64,000 nt of DNA from Cognatishimia sp. F0-27 (GTDB lineage: Bacteria > Pseudomonadota > Alphaproteobacteria > Rhodobacterales > Rhodobacteraceae), in NCBI RefSeq assembly GCF_020667845.1, contig NZ_JAFMPQ010000002.1:124001-188000 (forward strand), written 5' to 3'. Position numbers and translations under genes: made by a program. Positions 1-8,264 of the stretch are shown here, in pieces (position 1 is the first letter of the stretch; each line of letters opens with the position of its first letter). The notes under the pieces were generated by a model that worked only from the letters and a program-made list of their open reading frames with translations, was not told the DNA's origin and did not search any database.

Positions 1-2007
1 GATGACAAGCTCTTCGATCACGTCGCCGACCCAGCCCTGAAGCGGCACCTCGAACTGGTTGTCCTCGTTGAACTCGATCACATCCGTGAGGTTCGGCACG
101 CCGATGATCTTGGGCAGCAGCACGAGGTCTTGGAGATTGGCTGTGTCGATGCTGATCAGCGGCAGCACCCCGGTTTCGCGGAACCCGGTGGTGTATTCCT
201 GCGGCCCTCCGGAATCGAAGATTTCGACGTTGAACGCCTTGGCGTAGAAATCCAGCGTTGCGGTCAGCTCGGCACCGAAATCATAGAGCAGGCCGACGTA
301 GAAGCTCGCATTGGGGCTGATGGTGGTGAAGGCCACGCTGTCGCCGGTCGTGGCCGTTGTCGCGGTCGGGATGAGCGTGAGGGTGTCGGTTGTCGGATCG
401 AAGGCGGCGGTTGAGGTGAGCGTATAGTCGAGATTGGTATCGATGGAGCCGCCATCGAGTTGAAATTCGACCTCGAGCCCGACCTGCACATCGGCGCTGG
501 CATCGACCGTGACCTGTGCCGTGAGCTGGTTGCCGTTGGCAATGAACACCGCTCCGTCGAGAAGCGCCTGCTTCGCCGCACGTTCGGACACGGAAAGCAA
601 CACTGCTCCGCTGGCGCCAACAACGGCGGCGCTGTCCGACACCAGATCTCCGAAGGCTTCTGCCGTGCCGAAGAAATCCGTGCGGGTGTCAAAGCCCTGG
701 GCGCGCAGCGCGCCGTTGTTTTCCTCGATCCGCTGGTCGGTGCCAGCTTCTGCCTGACGTGCTTCGGCGGCCAACCCCGCAAAGCCCTGCGCAGACGTGG
801 CAAGCACCGTGCTGATCACGTCATTCAGAGGCCCCAGAAGGCCGGTCGGATCGCGATAGGCTGCAATCAGGCCGGAGACGGTGCTCTCGAGCGCGTTGAT
901 CTGTCCTTCGGTGAACTCCACGCGGTTGTTGAGCACGTTGAGCTGACCGTCGAGCGTCCCTTCGCCCGCAAAACTGTTCAGCTCTTGATAGGTCAGCCCG
1001 TCTGCTGTCAGACGATCCAGGGCTTCATCAAGCGGGCTTTCCTGGATGAAACTCAACTCACCGGCGATCCGCAGCAATTCGGCGACGACCCCGTCGGGCA
1101 CGATCCCGTCCAGCTCATCATTGTTGTCGGCAATCCGCACGATTTCAAAGATGGCATTGCGGAAGGAAAGCACGGCATTCAGCTCGTTGATCTGGTTGAT
1201 GCGAACTTCCTTGAAGACTTCGCGTGTGGTCAGGGCCGGCAAGAACCGCGAGTCGAGCACAACTGCGGGGCTGCCTGCAAATTCCGCGGCGAGGTCGAGC
1301 GACGCGCTTGCGAATTCGGCGGCGTCGGCGGCCGCGGAATAGATCTGCTTTTCGGTGTTGAGCAGGAAGCCCTGTGCCTTGAGGCCAAATTCCGTGGCGG
1401 AGTCTTCGGCCTGGTCGATGGCGTCCTGAAGTTCTTCGCTGCGCGCAGCAATTTCGGTATCGATCTCAGCGATATCGTCGCGCAGCGCCTGGATCTCCCC
1501 GGCCAGATCCTCTGACGGGTCGAGATCTATGCCGAAGTCCAAGACCTGCTCTTCCAGCGTATCGGGGCTGTCGAGCCGCAATTCGGTGGGCACGGCGTCG
1601 AAGGTGAAGGCGCCTTCGGAAAAGTCGCCATCGGCGGTCTCTCCCACTTCCGGCCCATCCTCGCCCTGACGCACATAGACCTGCTGGAGCACGCCGGGCC
1701 GCGTCTCTCCGGTCAGGCTGTCCGGGTCGCCGATATCCGCGATTTCGGCAAGGTCCACGGTGATCGAAACCGGAAGGACAGTGCCAACCGGAAGGCGCGG
1801 GAAGGAATCGCCCGCCTCATAGGTGACGGTGTCGCCCTCAAACGTGACGCGCCCCAGCGTGGTGCTGGCATCGGTGACGATGAAATGACGGGCCTCGCCG
1901 CCGAGGATCGGAATATAGGTGCCCCAATTGACCTGTGCTGCGTCGCCAGCATTCCAGATGCTCTGATCATTGGATGTGACACGAATATTCTGTGTTGAAA
2001 TCGTCAT
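1..2007 (-). CDS. Large surface/exoprotein-like protein, C-terminus cut by window edge
   Basis: An uninterrupted frame of 669 codons runs from an ATG at 2007 off the left edge, so the C-terminus is missing. I recognise no family. The N-terminus (starting MTISTQNIRV) has no classical signal peptide and is rich in Asp, Thr and Gly. Residues of roughly 160-220 are charged and Glu/Asp/Ala rich, like a coiled coil, and a long Ala-rich helical stretch follows. From about residue 500 the composition changes to Thr/Val/Asp-rich beta-type sequence such as GDSVAFTTIS. Acidic composition, large size and lack of a signal peptide would fit a type I secreted surface protein, but that is inference. It is the last gene of the minus-strand series that begins with the metalloprotease at 6622. 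An ORF on the plus strand at 460-1515 is its shadow. Confidence 0.7.
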   Translation of the reverse strand, partial: MTISTQNIRVTSNDQSIWNAGDAAQVNWGTYIPILGGEARHFIVTDASTTLGRVTFEGDTVTYEAGDSFPRLPVGTVLPVSITVDLAEIADIGDPDSLTGETRPGVLQQVYVRQGEDGPEVGETADGDFSEGAFTFDAVPTELRLDSPDTLEEQVLDFGIDLDPSEDLAGEIQALRDDIAEIDTEIAARSEELQDAIDQAEDSATEFGLKAQGFLLNTEKQIYSAAADAAEFASASLDLAAEFAGSPAVVLDSRFLPALTTREVFKEVRINQINELNAVLSFRNAIFEIVRIADNNDELDGIVPDGVVAELLRIAGELSFIQESPLDEALDRLTADGLTYQELNSFAGEGTLDGQLNVLNNRVEFTEGQINALESTVSGLIAAYRDPTGLLGPLNDVISTVLATSAQGFAGLAAEARQAEAGTDQRIEENNGALRAQGFDTRTDFFGTAEAFGDLVSDSAAVVGASGAVLLSVSERAAKQALLDGAVFIANGNQLTAQVTVDASADVQVGLEVEFQLDGGSIDTNLDYTLTSTAAFDPTTDTLTLIPTATTATTGDSVAFTTISPNASFYVGLLYDFGAELTATLDFYAKAFNVEIFDSGGPQEYTTGFRETGVLPLISIDTANLQDLVLLPKIIGVPNLTDVIEFNEDNQFEVPLQGWVGDVIEELVI

Positions 2008-2234
2008 TCTAAATCGTCCCGTAAAATCGTCTGCGGTTCGACGTTATCTCGGGGGGGCCGACCTGCCTAGCGCTGATTGTCGGGCCTCTCTGGACAGGAA
2101 ACCCGGCACAGCAATGCCCTTGGCGTCGCGTCGCGGCGGGGATGAACCGCTCGACCGGAGCACCGACGCCGGACCAAGATGGGGTGTCATGCATCAGTGC
2201 CCGCGACCCGACAAACCGGCAGGCGCCGTGCCGG

Positions 2235-3284
2235 TCACTCGCGCAAGGCAGATTTGAGCGCACGCGCCGCCGTTTCAAAATTGTCAGACAGCGCCGGGAG
2301 GAAATGGCTGTGCACCGCGTTGTTGAGCGTGATATCGGCCCGGGCCTCGCCGCGGCTTGATTGACCGGCGGCGGCCTTTTCAAGTTCGAGGGCATCGAGC
2401 AGGGTCGCGGGCGTTCCGGCGACGGCCTGAAGCAGCGTGCTGATGGTCAGATGCTCGATCTGGTTGTTGTTTTCGGGCGGCCCGACAAACCGTGGTTTGA
2501 ACCCGCTGACCCCCCAGACCTCGCCAATCGACATCGGTTTGCCCAACTCATATTGATAGATCGTCTTGACGCTGAACCGCCCGACAAACCCATGATCGAA
2601 GGCCGGTTGAGCCAGACCGGGGATGCGGCGTGTGGTGCCCGCCACGAGGGTTTGCCATGCCATCAATGTCGCCGCCTCGACGGAGCGCAGCTTGGGGCCA
2701 TGTTGCAGTCGCCGCGCTTCCGGCAGGGACAGGATATAGCTGTGCGATTGATCCAGAATGTCGAAAGCCGCATCGAGGGCTGTGTCGTCCGGATTGCCCC
2801 CGGCGCGGTAGTCGTAAAACCGTGCATAGGCCTGCGAGAGCAGGTCGAGATAGGGCTTGCCGCGGTCATCTGCGAGATGCGCAACGATCGCGTAGGGGGT
2901 CCAGCCATCTCGGGTCAAGGCAGGTGTTTCCACGTCCCAGAACGCACCGGGAATGGCCTTGCCTTGTGCGGCGGACAGGCGTGACAGGGTAGCGAGGTCC
3001 TCGGCATAGTCCAGGAGCGCTTCCGCGCTGATCTGCCCTTGATCCAGACGTGCCATATGCGCGGTCACGCCGGTATCGCCCAACACCGGTGTTTCGTTCA
3101 AACCGGCTGCGCGCAAGGCGCGGCGGATCTCGTCGGGCGTTGCGGTTTCCGCCGCTTGCCGCAAGCGCGGCTCAAGGGCGCGGGGCGGGTCGCGCACCAC
3201 GTCGATTATCGCGCTTTTCACAAAGACGAAGGCGATTGCGGCGCCGATCCCGGCACAGAGCACGCCCGCCACGATCCGTTTCAT
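2235..3284 (-). CDS. Membrane-anchored protein of unknown function (349 aa)
   Basis: I do not recognise this protein. It begins MKRIVAGVLCAGIGAAIAF, a short positive N-terminus followed by a hydrophobic segment of about 20 residues. That fits an uncleaved signal anchor or signal peptide, so the remaining ~320 residues probably lie in the periplasm. The body is mixed alpha/charged with no cysteine pairs or catalytic motif that I can name. Its ATG overlaps the stop of the 64-codon ORF upstream as ATGA, and it lies in the same transcriptional direction as the metalloprotease unit, so translational coupling is likely. The function is probably tied to that unit. Confidence 0.75.
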   Translation of the reverse strand: MKRIVAGVLCAGIGAAIAFVFVKSAIIDVVRDPPRALEPRLRQAAETATPDEIRRALRAAGLNETPVLGDTGVTAHMARLDQGQISAEALLDYAEDLATLSRLSAAQGKAIPGAFWDVETPALTRDGWTPYAIVAHLADDRGKPYLDLLSQAYARFYDYRAGGNPDDTALDAAFDILDQSHSYILSLPEARRLQHGPKLRSVEAATLMAWQTLVAGTTRRIPGLAQPAFDHGFVGRFSVKTIYQYELGKPMSIGEVWGVSGFKPRFVGPPENNNQIEHLTISTLLQAVAGTPATLLDALELEKAAAGQSSRGEARADITLNNAVHSHFLPALSDNFETAARALKSALRE

Positions 3285-3475
3285 GGCGCAAAACCCCGCA
3301 GACCAGCGTTTGATGGCGTGTTACCACCGGCTCCGGGTAGCCCGATACCGGCGGTGATCCGGGGGAGGAGGCCAATTCGCAAGGCGTTTGGGGCCAGGTT
3401 GAACAGATAGATGGCCGCGACCGGAGCCCGCGCGATCCACTCCTCGGGACGGTCGTAGCGATCAGAACCGTTCAT
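3281..3475 (-). CDS. Small protein of unknown function (64 aa)
   Basis: A 64-codon frame starts at an ATG inside the last codons of the 98-aa gene upstream and ends in a TGA that overlaps the ATG of the 349-aa gene (ATGA). These overlaps on both sides are the main reason to believe it is translated. The middle (APVAAIYLFNLAPNALRIGL) is hydrophobic enough for one weak membrane segment, and the tail is Gly/Pro-rich. No family is recognised. It could still be a chance frame filling the gap. Confidence 0.4.
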   Translation of the reverse strand: MNGSDRYDRPEEWIARAPVAAIYLFNLAPNALRIGLLPRITAGIGLPGAGGNTPSNAGLRGFAP

Positions 3476-3758
3476 ACCCGATGACTTCATCGCCGGCATA
3501 TTCGCACTGACCGGCGGCGCGCAATTCCGGGTCGGTCCAATCCACCACCCAGTAAACCTTTGTCACCCCGTTATCGGAGGACGCGGGCCAGACCGACAGC
3601 GCCGCGTTTGGCAGTTCGGCGAATTCCGGTACCTCCCAAAGGTAGTCATGGCACGCTTTCAGAGCCTCGGTTGTTTCACGATCAAACGCCAGAACAGGAT
3701 GTGCTGTCGCCAGAACGGCGATGCCGCCGATGCAAAGGGTGTTGAGGAAAGGGTTCAT
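3462..3758 (-). CDS. Small secreted protein of unknown function (98 aa)
   Basis: The protein starts MNPFLNTLCIGGIAVLATA and continues HPVLAF, a plausible Sec signal peptide cleaved near residue 24, leaving about 74 residues in the periplasm. Two cysteines remain in the mature part (in KACHDY and GQCEYA) and may form a disulfide. A TAGGAG ribosome-binding site lies just before the ATG, partly overlapping the end of the lipoprotein gene 9 nt upstream. The family is not recognised. Its position in the metalloprotease unit suggests a secreted partner, inhibitor or substrate, which is conjecture. Confidence 0.65.
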   Translation of the reverse strand: MNPFLNTLCIGGIAVLATAHPVLAFDRETTEALKACHDYLWEVPEFAELPNAALSVWPASSDNGVTKVYWVVDWTDPELRAAGQCEYAGDEVIGYERF

Positions 3759-3767
3759 TGCTGTCTC

Positions 3768-4163
3768 CTATTGACCAAGTGTTTCCAGACCCGACGTGTC
3801 GATCCCGGACAGGATTTTGCGCGCATCGACACCATCGGCGCCATGGTCGCGGCCGATGCCAGAGGCGATTGCGGCGCCAACCGCCCCGGCAATGGCCTCG
3901 TTCTGGGCCTCGGCGTCGCGGCAGTGAATGAAGCCGTATTTCCAGCCCGTCGCATAATCGCCACCGGCGGCATAGGCCGAGGCGTCTTGCGTGCGCTGCG
4001 CGAAGCTGTCTCCGCCCGCCCGTTTTCCGCTTGGGCATCCGTCGTGGTATCCGGCGACATAGGCGGCCGAATACCCATGCTTTCGCAACGTGTCCTCGCT
4101 CGATTGTGGCGTGCTGCACGCGGCGAGCAGAAGACCTGCGGTCATGACAAGGGTTGGTTTCAA
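3768..4163 (-). CDS. Small outer-membrane-type lipoprotein (131 aa)
   Basis: The sequence begins MKPTLVMTAGLLLAACS, a lipoprotein signal with lipobox LAAC, so Cys16 is probably lipidated after cleavage. The start codon is TTG at 4163, overlapping the protease stop as TTGA. The in-frame ATG six codons later would remove the Lys and leave too short a signal, so TTG is preferred. The mature protein has repeated Tyr/Gly motifs (GYSAAYVAGYHDGCPSG, YATGWKYGF) and a Gly/Ala stretch (AIAGAVGAAIASG). It is translationally coupled to the metalloprotease gene. No family is assigned. Confidence 0.7.
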   Translation of the reverse strand: MKPTLVMTAGLLLAACSTPQSSEDTLRKHGYSAAYVAGYHDGCPSGKRAGGDSFAQRTQDASAYAAGGDYATGWKYGFIHCRDAEAQNEAIAGAVGAAIASGIGRDHGADGVDARKILSGIDTSGLETLGQ

Positions 4164-6622
4164 CGGTCTGCGTCTCCGGGCTGCGGGTCTGTGTTGGCGT
4201 CGTCGGCGTCGGGATCCATCCCGAGCAGGCGTTCGACATCCTTGAAGAGCCGGGTGGCGAACCCGTCTTCCTCCGGGGCCAGCGCCTCTACAAGGCGCTC
4301 AAGCTCCGTCGCGGCGGCGGCGTCAAGGCCGGTGTCGGTCAGGCCCGCGGCGCCCAGATCGACAACCCCTTGCGGGAACCCGAGCAGGCCAAGCATCGCG
4401 GCGGATGGATCGCCTTCGTAGAGCGGCAGCGTTGTCAGCAGGCCGACATATTCGCTCAATGCGGCGCGTTTTGGGGACGCCATGTCCTCGATCGTCGTGG
4501 CATCGCGCAGGAACGCGTCGGTAATCGTGGCGAGCATCTCGGCCACACCGAAATCCCGCTCCGGCTGAAGCATGTTCTGAGTATAGACGAGCCGGATCCG
4601 GGCCGGGTCCAGCACGTCCGACACCAGCCTGCGCGCCATGAGATCGGCCCCTTCGAGACCGCCGACCGGCCTGAATTCCGCCAGCAGGACCGGATCGGCA
4701 AACATGTCCAGCCCGGAGACCCCCTCGGACATGAGGTATGTCAGGGCGGCTTTCTGATCCGCGACGCTGACATAGGATGTCGGGATGCCGTCCGAGGCAG
4801 TCGATTCCAACCCGCCGATCATCTGGGCCACGCTGTCGGCAAATCCGAGATACCGTTCCTTGGCCTGGTCAAAGACACGCCCCATGGTTTCGCCCCTCTC
4901 AGGCGATGGCGCGACGGCGTCCGGCAAGCGCGATAACGCGCTTTGCAGGGCAGCCATGCCGGCGCGGGTGGCTTCGATCCGATCCGCGCCGATATTCTCC
5001 GACAGGATCGCCGGGTCGAAATGTCCAAGCGCTTCGGAGGGCATCTCCCCGGCCCCCCAGACAAGCTCTGGCTGCTCGGTGGCTTGCGCGGCCAGCGCTT
5101 CCAGCGCATCCTCGTCGAGACCGGGCGTGTAGCCCCAGGCAATCGCGTGGCTGTCATAGGCGCTGATCAGCGGAAAGAACTGGTCGATCCCGTCTTCGGG
5201 CCGCGCAACATAGTTGTAGCGCCCGTAAGCCATGATAGAGGATGTCGAGCCATGCTCGGCCACAAAGGCAGCGTCGCGCAGTTGATCGGTGCTCCACGCG
5301 GTCGATGCGTGATGGTTGTGGCGCAACCCGAGCGTATGGCCGACCTCGTGGCTGACCGCGTAGCGCAGGATGCGGCCCTGCAGCGCTTCCGGCAGCGGCA
5401 GCGATTGTGCCCGGGAATCGAGATCCGACATCAGCAGGTAGTAGTAATCCGAAAAAACGTTCAACACGTCCGGCCAGACAAGGATATGCGCCGAAATGAT
5501 CTCGCCCGTGCGGGGATCGTGGACATTTGGCCCGAGCGCATTGGCAATCGGCTGCGTGATCCAGCGGATGACATTGTTGCCCGCGTCGTTGACCGACCAG
5601 TCCGGATCCTCATCCGGCGTCGGCGCGTCACGCGCCACGATGGCATTGGAAAACCCGGCGGCCTCGAAGGCCGGTTGCCAGTCCTCGATGGCCGCACGCA
5701 CGTAAGGGCGCCATCGTTCCGGAATTTCAGGCGACAGGTAATAGACCAGCGGCGCCACCGGGTCGGATGGGCGCGGGGCTTCGGGATCGGCATGGGTAAG
5801 ACGGTGCCGCAAAGCCAGTTGGCGCACCCCGGCGGCGGAGCCGTCCGCACCCTCGAATTCGAGCACTTCGGTCGCGAAATACCCCACGCGCGGGTCAAAC
5901 AGCCTGCGCTCCATCGGCTCTTCCGGCAGGAGCGTGATCGTATGGGCGACCTCGACCGATAGCGCACGATCCTGCCCCGCCAGATCCTGGGCCATGAATG
6001 TCAGATGCGAGACGAGGAAGATATTCGTCGGATGGGCAGAGGCGCGGGCGATGTAGGACCGCGTGGGATCAACCGCGATCGGGGTCATCCCGGTGGTGGC
6101 CAGCTGTGCCTTGACCGAATAGTCGGCAATGTCTGACGTGAAAGGCCCCGTCGCATCCAGCAGGATCCGCCCGTCTGCGCTTTCTGCCAGAATATCGAAC
6201 GCGAGAAGGATGGGGCCAATCTGCGCGTTGGCAAACGCGATGTCGATCGGGGTCATTTTCAGGTCAGCGGTCGGGAAATCCGCCGTGCCGCTTGTGCGGA
6301 TCGACCCGGAAGACAGGGACCGCACAAAGACGCGCTGTCCCTGCCGTTCCAACGTGATCGCGCGGGTCGCAATCTCTGTTCCGAACAAGGAAATCGCGTC
6401 GGCAGGATAGCGCGCCACCTCCGCGGACCACACAAGCGTCCGGTCAAAGACGTCCGGAGGGAGCGACAGGTAATGCTGCGCGTCCTTGGTCAAGATCTGA
6501 ACCGGTCCGTCACTGATCTGCGCACCGGCTACGAGCTGGTCATAATCCTCGGCGTCCTGAGCCAGGGCGGAGAGCGGAAGAAGGTGGCAGAGGAAGACTG
6601 CTAGAGCGATTGCACGGCGCAT
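4160..6622 (-). CDS. Secreted zinc metalloprotease, DUF5117/DUF4953-like
   Basis: This 820-aa protein starts with a Sec signal peptide (MRRAIALAVFLCHLLPLSALAQ, cleaved after about residue 22). At about residues 425-435 it carries HEVGHTLGLRH, a complete metzincin-type zinc site HExxHxxGxxH, so it should be an active zinc endopeptidase in the periplasm or outside the cell. The region before the site resembles the DUF5117 part of large uncharacterised bacterial proteases, and the part after it the DUF4953 part; this match is from memory. It is the first gene of the minus-strand unit, and its stop overlaps the lipoprotein start. AAGGA upstream of the ATG is a good ribosome-binding site. Its substrates are unknown. 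The downstream small secreted proteins and large surface-type protein are candidates for processing. Confidence 0.85.
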   Translation of the reverse strand: MRRAIALAVFLCHLLPLSALAQDAEDYDQLVAGAQISDGPVQILTKDAQHYLSLPPDVFDRTLVWSAEVARYPADAISLFGTEIATRAITLERQGQRVFVRSLSSGSIRTSGTADFPTADLKMTPIDIAFANAQIGPILLAFDILAESADGRILLDATGPFTSDIADYSVKAQLATTGMTPIAVDPTRSYIARASAHPTNIFLVSHLTFMAQDLAGQDRALSVEVAHTITLLPEEPMERRLFDPRVGYFATEVLEFEGADGSAAGVRQLALRHRLTHADPEAPRPSDPVAPLVYYLSPEIPERWRPYVRAAIEDWQPAFEAAGFSNAIVARDAPTPDEDPDWSVNDAGNNVIRWITQPIANALGPNVHDPRTGEIISAHILVWPDVLNVFSDYYYLLMSDLDSRAQSLPLPEALQGRILRYAVSHEVGHTLGLRHNHHASTAWSTDQLRDAAFVAEHGSTSSIMAYGRYNYVARPEDGIDQFFPLISAYDSHAIAWGYTPGLDEDALEALAAQATEQPELVWGAGEMPSEALGHFDPAILSENIGADRIEATRAGMAALQSALSRLPDAVAPSPERGETMGRVFDQAKERYLGFADSVAQMIGGLESTASDGIPTSYVSVADQKAALTYLMSEGVSGLDMFADPVLLAEFRPVGGLEGADLMARRLVSDVLDPARIRLVYTQNMLQPERDFGVAEMLATITDAFLRDATTIEDMASPKRAALSEYVGLLTTLPLYEGDPSAAMLGLLGFPQGVVDLGAAGLTDTGLDAAAATELERLVEALAPEEDGFATRLFKDVERLLGMDPDADDANTDPQPGDADR

Positions 6623-7184
6623 GACAATCCTTAACGGGGAACCATTTTGCCCAGCGAGCCGACCACATTTGGAAAATCACCACAAGAAGATAATAACCAG
6701 AATATACCTTTCGACATTTGGATTTCCGGACGGTCATGTCCACGGTTTCACCGAGGCTGCGCGGCCGGTGCCGCATGCTGCGCTTTGGGCAGATGCCGGT
6801 GCGGTGCACGCGGAACCGCGCCGCGCTATCCGATCCACTCAATGTCCGGGATCTATGGTGGGGGCCATGCGATCAGCGCCATCGACAGCCCGGTTCCGCA
6901 CATATGCGTGGCCTTAATATGATCGGAGCAGACCTTTGTCGGCAGGAGTCAGGTTTGTAGAGGTCCTGAGAACGAGCTGGACCTGTATTGAGGCTGGGAA
7001 TCGTGGCATTTCGGGTCGTGATTGACCCGTCTGACGGAGATTTTCGAGGTCATATGACTGCGTCCCGATACTTTGCAGCGGGCGCCGACGGTGTTTGTGC
7101 AATCCAGACGGAGATGGGTTTGACGGCAAATCCCATGATGTCGTGCGGAATTGACGAGGCCATGACAACGGGCCGGTTCCCGCG
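6623..7184 (+). other. Intergenic region, no gene recognised
   Basis: This 562-bp stretch separates the metalloprotease start from the end of the AraC-type gene, both on the minus strand. Short frames exist on both strands, but none has a convincing ribosome-binding site or recognisable product. The AT-richer part at about 6660-6720 would suit the promoter of the metalloprotease unit. Confidence 0.5.
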
Positions 7185-8090
7185 TCAGGGCCAGTCGGTA
7201 AAATTGGCGGTCTGTTCGATCACGGGTTCCGCTTGCCGGACGGCGTCGTCAAGTCGAAACTGACCCGGTGGCACACCTTCCAGCTTGCGGAAAAAAGCAC
7301 TGAACTGGGCCGATGCCTTGAAACCAAGGTAGGCGGCGATCTGATCGAGCGTCATGTTCGATCGCGTGAGGAGCGCTTTGGCTTCACGATGTGTGCGCTC
7401 GTGAATCAACTGGAGCGGTGTGCGCTTCAACTGCTGCGTGGTCATGTTGTGCAGACGGTCAGTCGTGGTGCCAAGCGCGTTCGCGTAATCCGTCACGCGC
7501 CATCTGCTGCGGAAGTTGATCTCGACCAATTGCCGGAAGCGCCAAAGAACATTGTTGCGCGGGCCACTTTCGACCGGCACGGCATCGGCATCGTAGCTGT
7601 GCCGCCACAGGTGGATCAGAAGACAGCGCAGCTGCGCCTCGATGATGACGAGGCGTCCCGGTGCGCGCCGTTGCGCTTCGAGGCCGATGGTATGCACCGC
7701 TTGGGTGATCTGTAGGTCCTGCTCCGGAAACTCCCCAAGCGGCAGCGCAATCGGTTCGCGCAGCATCACGCGCAGTTCGACCGCCTCTGGACGGTTTCCC
7801 AGAACGTTGGCCATCGCGAGCCCATCGATTGCCAGGTGGGCGCCTGAAGACCCCGCAAGGAGTTTGATCCGCTGTCGCGCATCGTCCGGCAGACACACCA
7901 GAGCGGGTGCTTCCAAAACATTGGCGCTTGTCGGGTCTTCCATGTCCGAGCGTAGGATCCTTGCGGCGCCGGATCGGACATAGACGATTTGCCACCACCG
8001 ATGTGTTGGAGCCCGCGGGGCCACCACAATGCGGTCCTGCAAGCCACTTTCCAACCTGTCGAAAAAGAAATGACTGTCGATCTGAGTCAC
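7185..8090 (-). CDS. AraC-family transcriptional regulator
   Basis: The 301-aa protein has an N-terminal sensor of about 190 residues of the AraC-binding-domain-like type and a C-terminal pair of helix-turn-helix motifs typical of AraC/XylS proteins. The second motif includes MTLDQIAAYLGFKASAQFSAF, and the last turn is FFRKLEGVPPGQFR, the family signature. The start is GTG at 8090, with GAGGC about 8 nt upstream. It is transcribed divergently from the aldehyde dehydrogenase/ABC importer operon, and a direct repeat suited to an AraC protein lies between them. It is therefore the probable activator of that operon in response to the imported aromatic or its aldehyde. Confidence 0.9.
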   Translation of the reverse strand: MTQIDSHFFFDRLESGLQDRIVVAPRAPTHRWWQIVYVRSGAARILRSDMEDPTSANVLEAPALVCLPDDARQRIKLLAGSSGAHLAIDGLAMANVLGNRPEAVELRVMLREPIALPLGEFPEQDLQITQAVHTIGLEAQRRAPGRLVIIEAQLRCLLIHLWRHSYDADAVPVESGPRNNVLWRFRQLVEINFRSRWRVTDYANALGTTTDRLHNMTTQQLKRTPLQLIHERTHREAKALLTRSNMTLDQIAAYLGFKASAQFSAFFRKLEGVPPGQFRLDDAVRQAEPVIEQTANFTDWP

Positions 8091-8118
8091 GGCAAAAGCC
8101 TCATGGTTGCGCCATTCT

Positions 8119-8149
8119 ACCAGTTTTTGAAATGATATGACCAGTTTTT
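8119..8149 (+). promoter_or_regulatory. Direct repeat, probable AraC-type operator
   Basis: Two identical 10-bp copies of ACCAGTTTTT lie at 8119-8128 and 8140-8149. They are spaced exactly 21 bp, two helical turns, as expected for an AraC-family dimer bound to direct half-sites. The repeat sits in the 170-bp divergent intergenic region between the regulator start (8090) and the dehydrogenase start (8265). Confidence 0.6.
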
Positions 8150-8264
8150 CGCATTTTTTTGCCCCTGCAACGCTTCATTATAGCCTGCCAGGGGGGAAAG
8201 ACGGTCGACGGCGTCTTGTCCCGGGGGGAACGGCGCATTGCTTCAACAACGCTCTGCCAGAGAT

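Noticed and set aside
460-1515. 351-codon plus-strand frame
   Set aside because: It is the shadow of the 669-codon minus-strand gene, which has the more protein-like composition and continues to the window edge.
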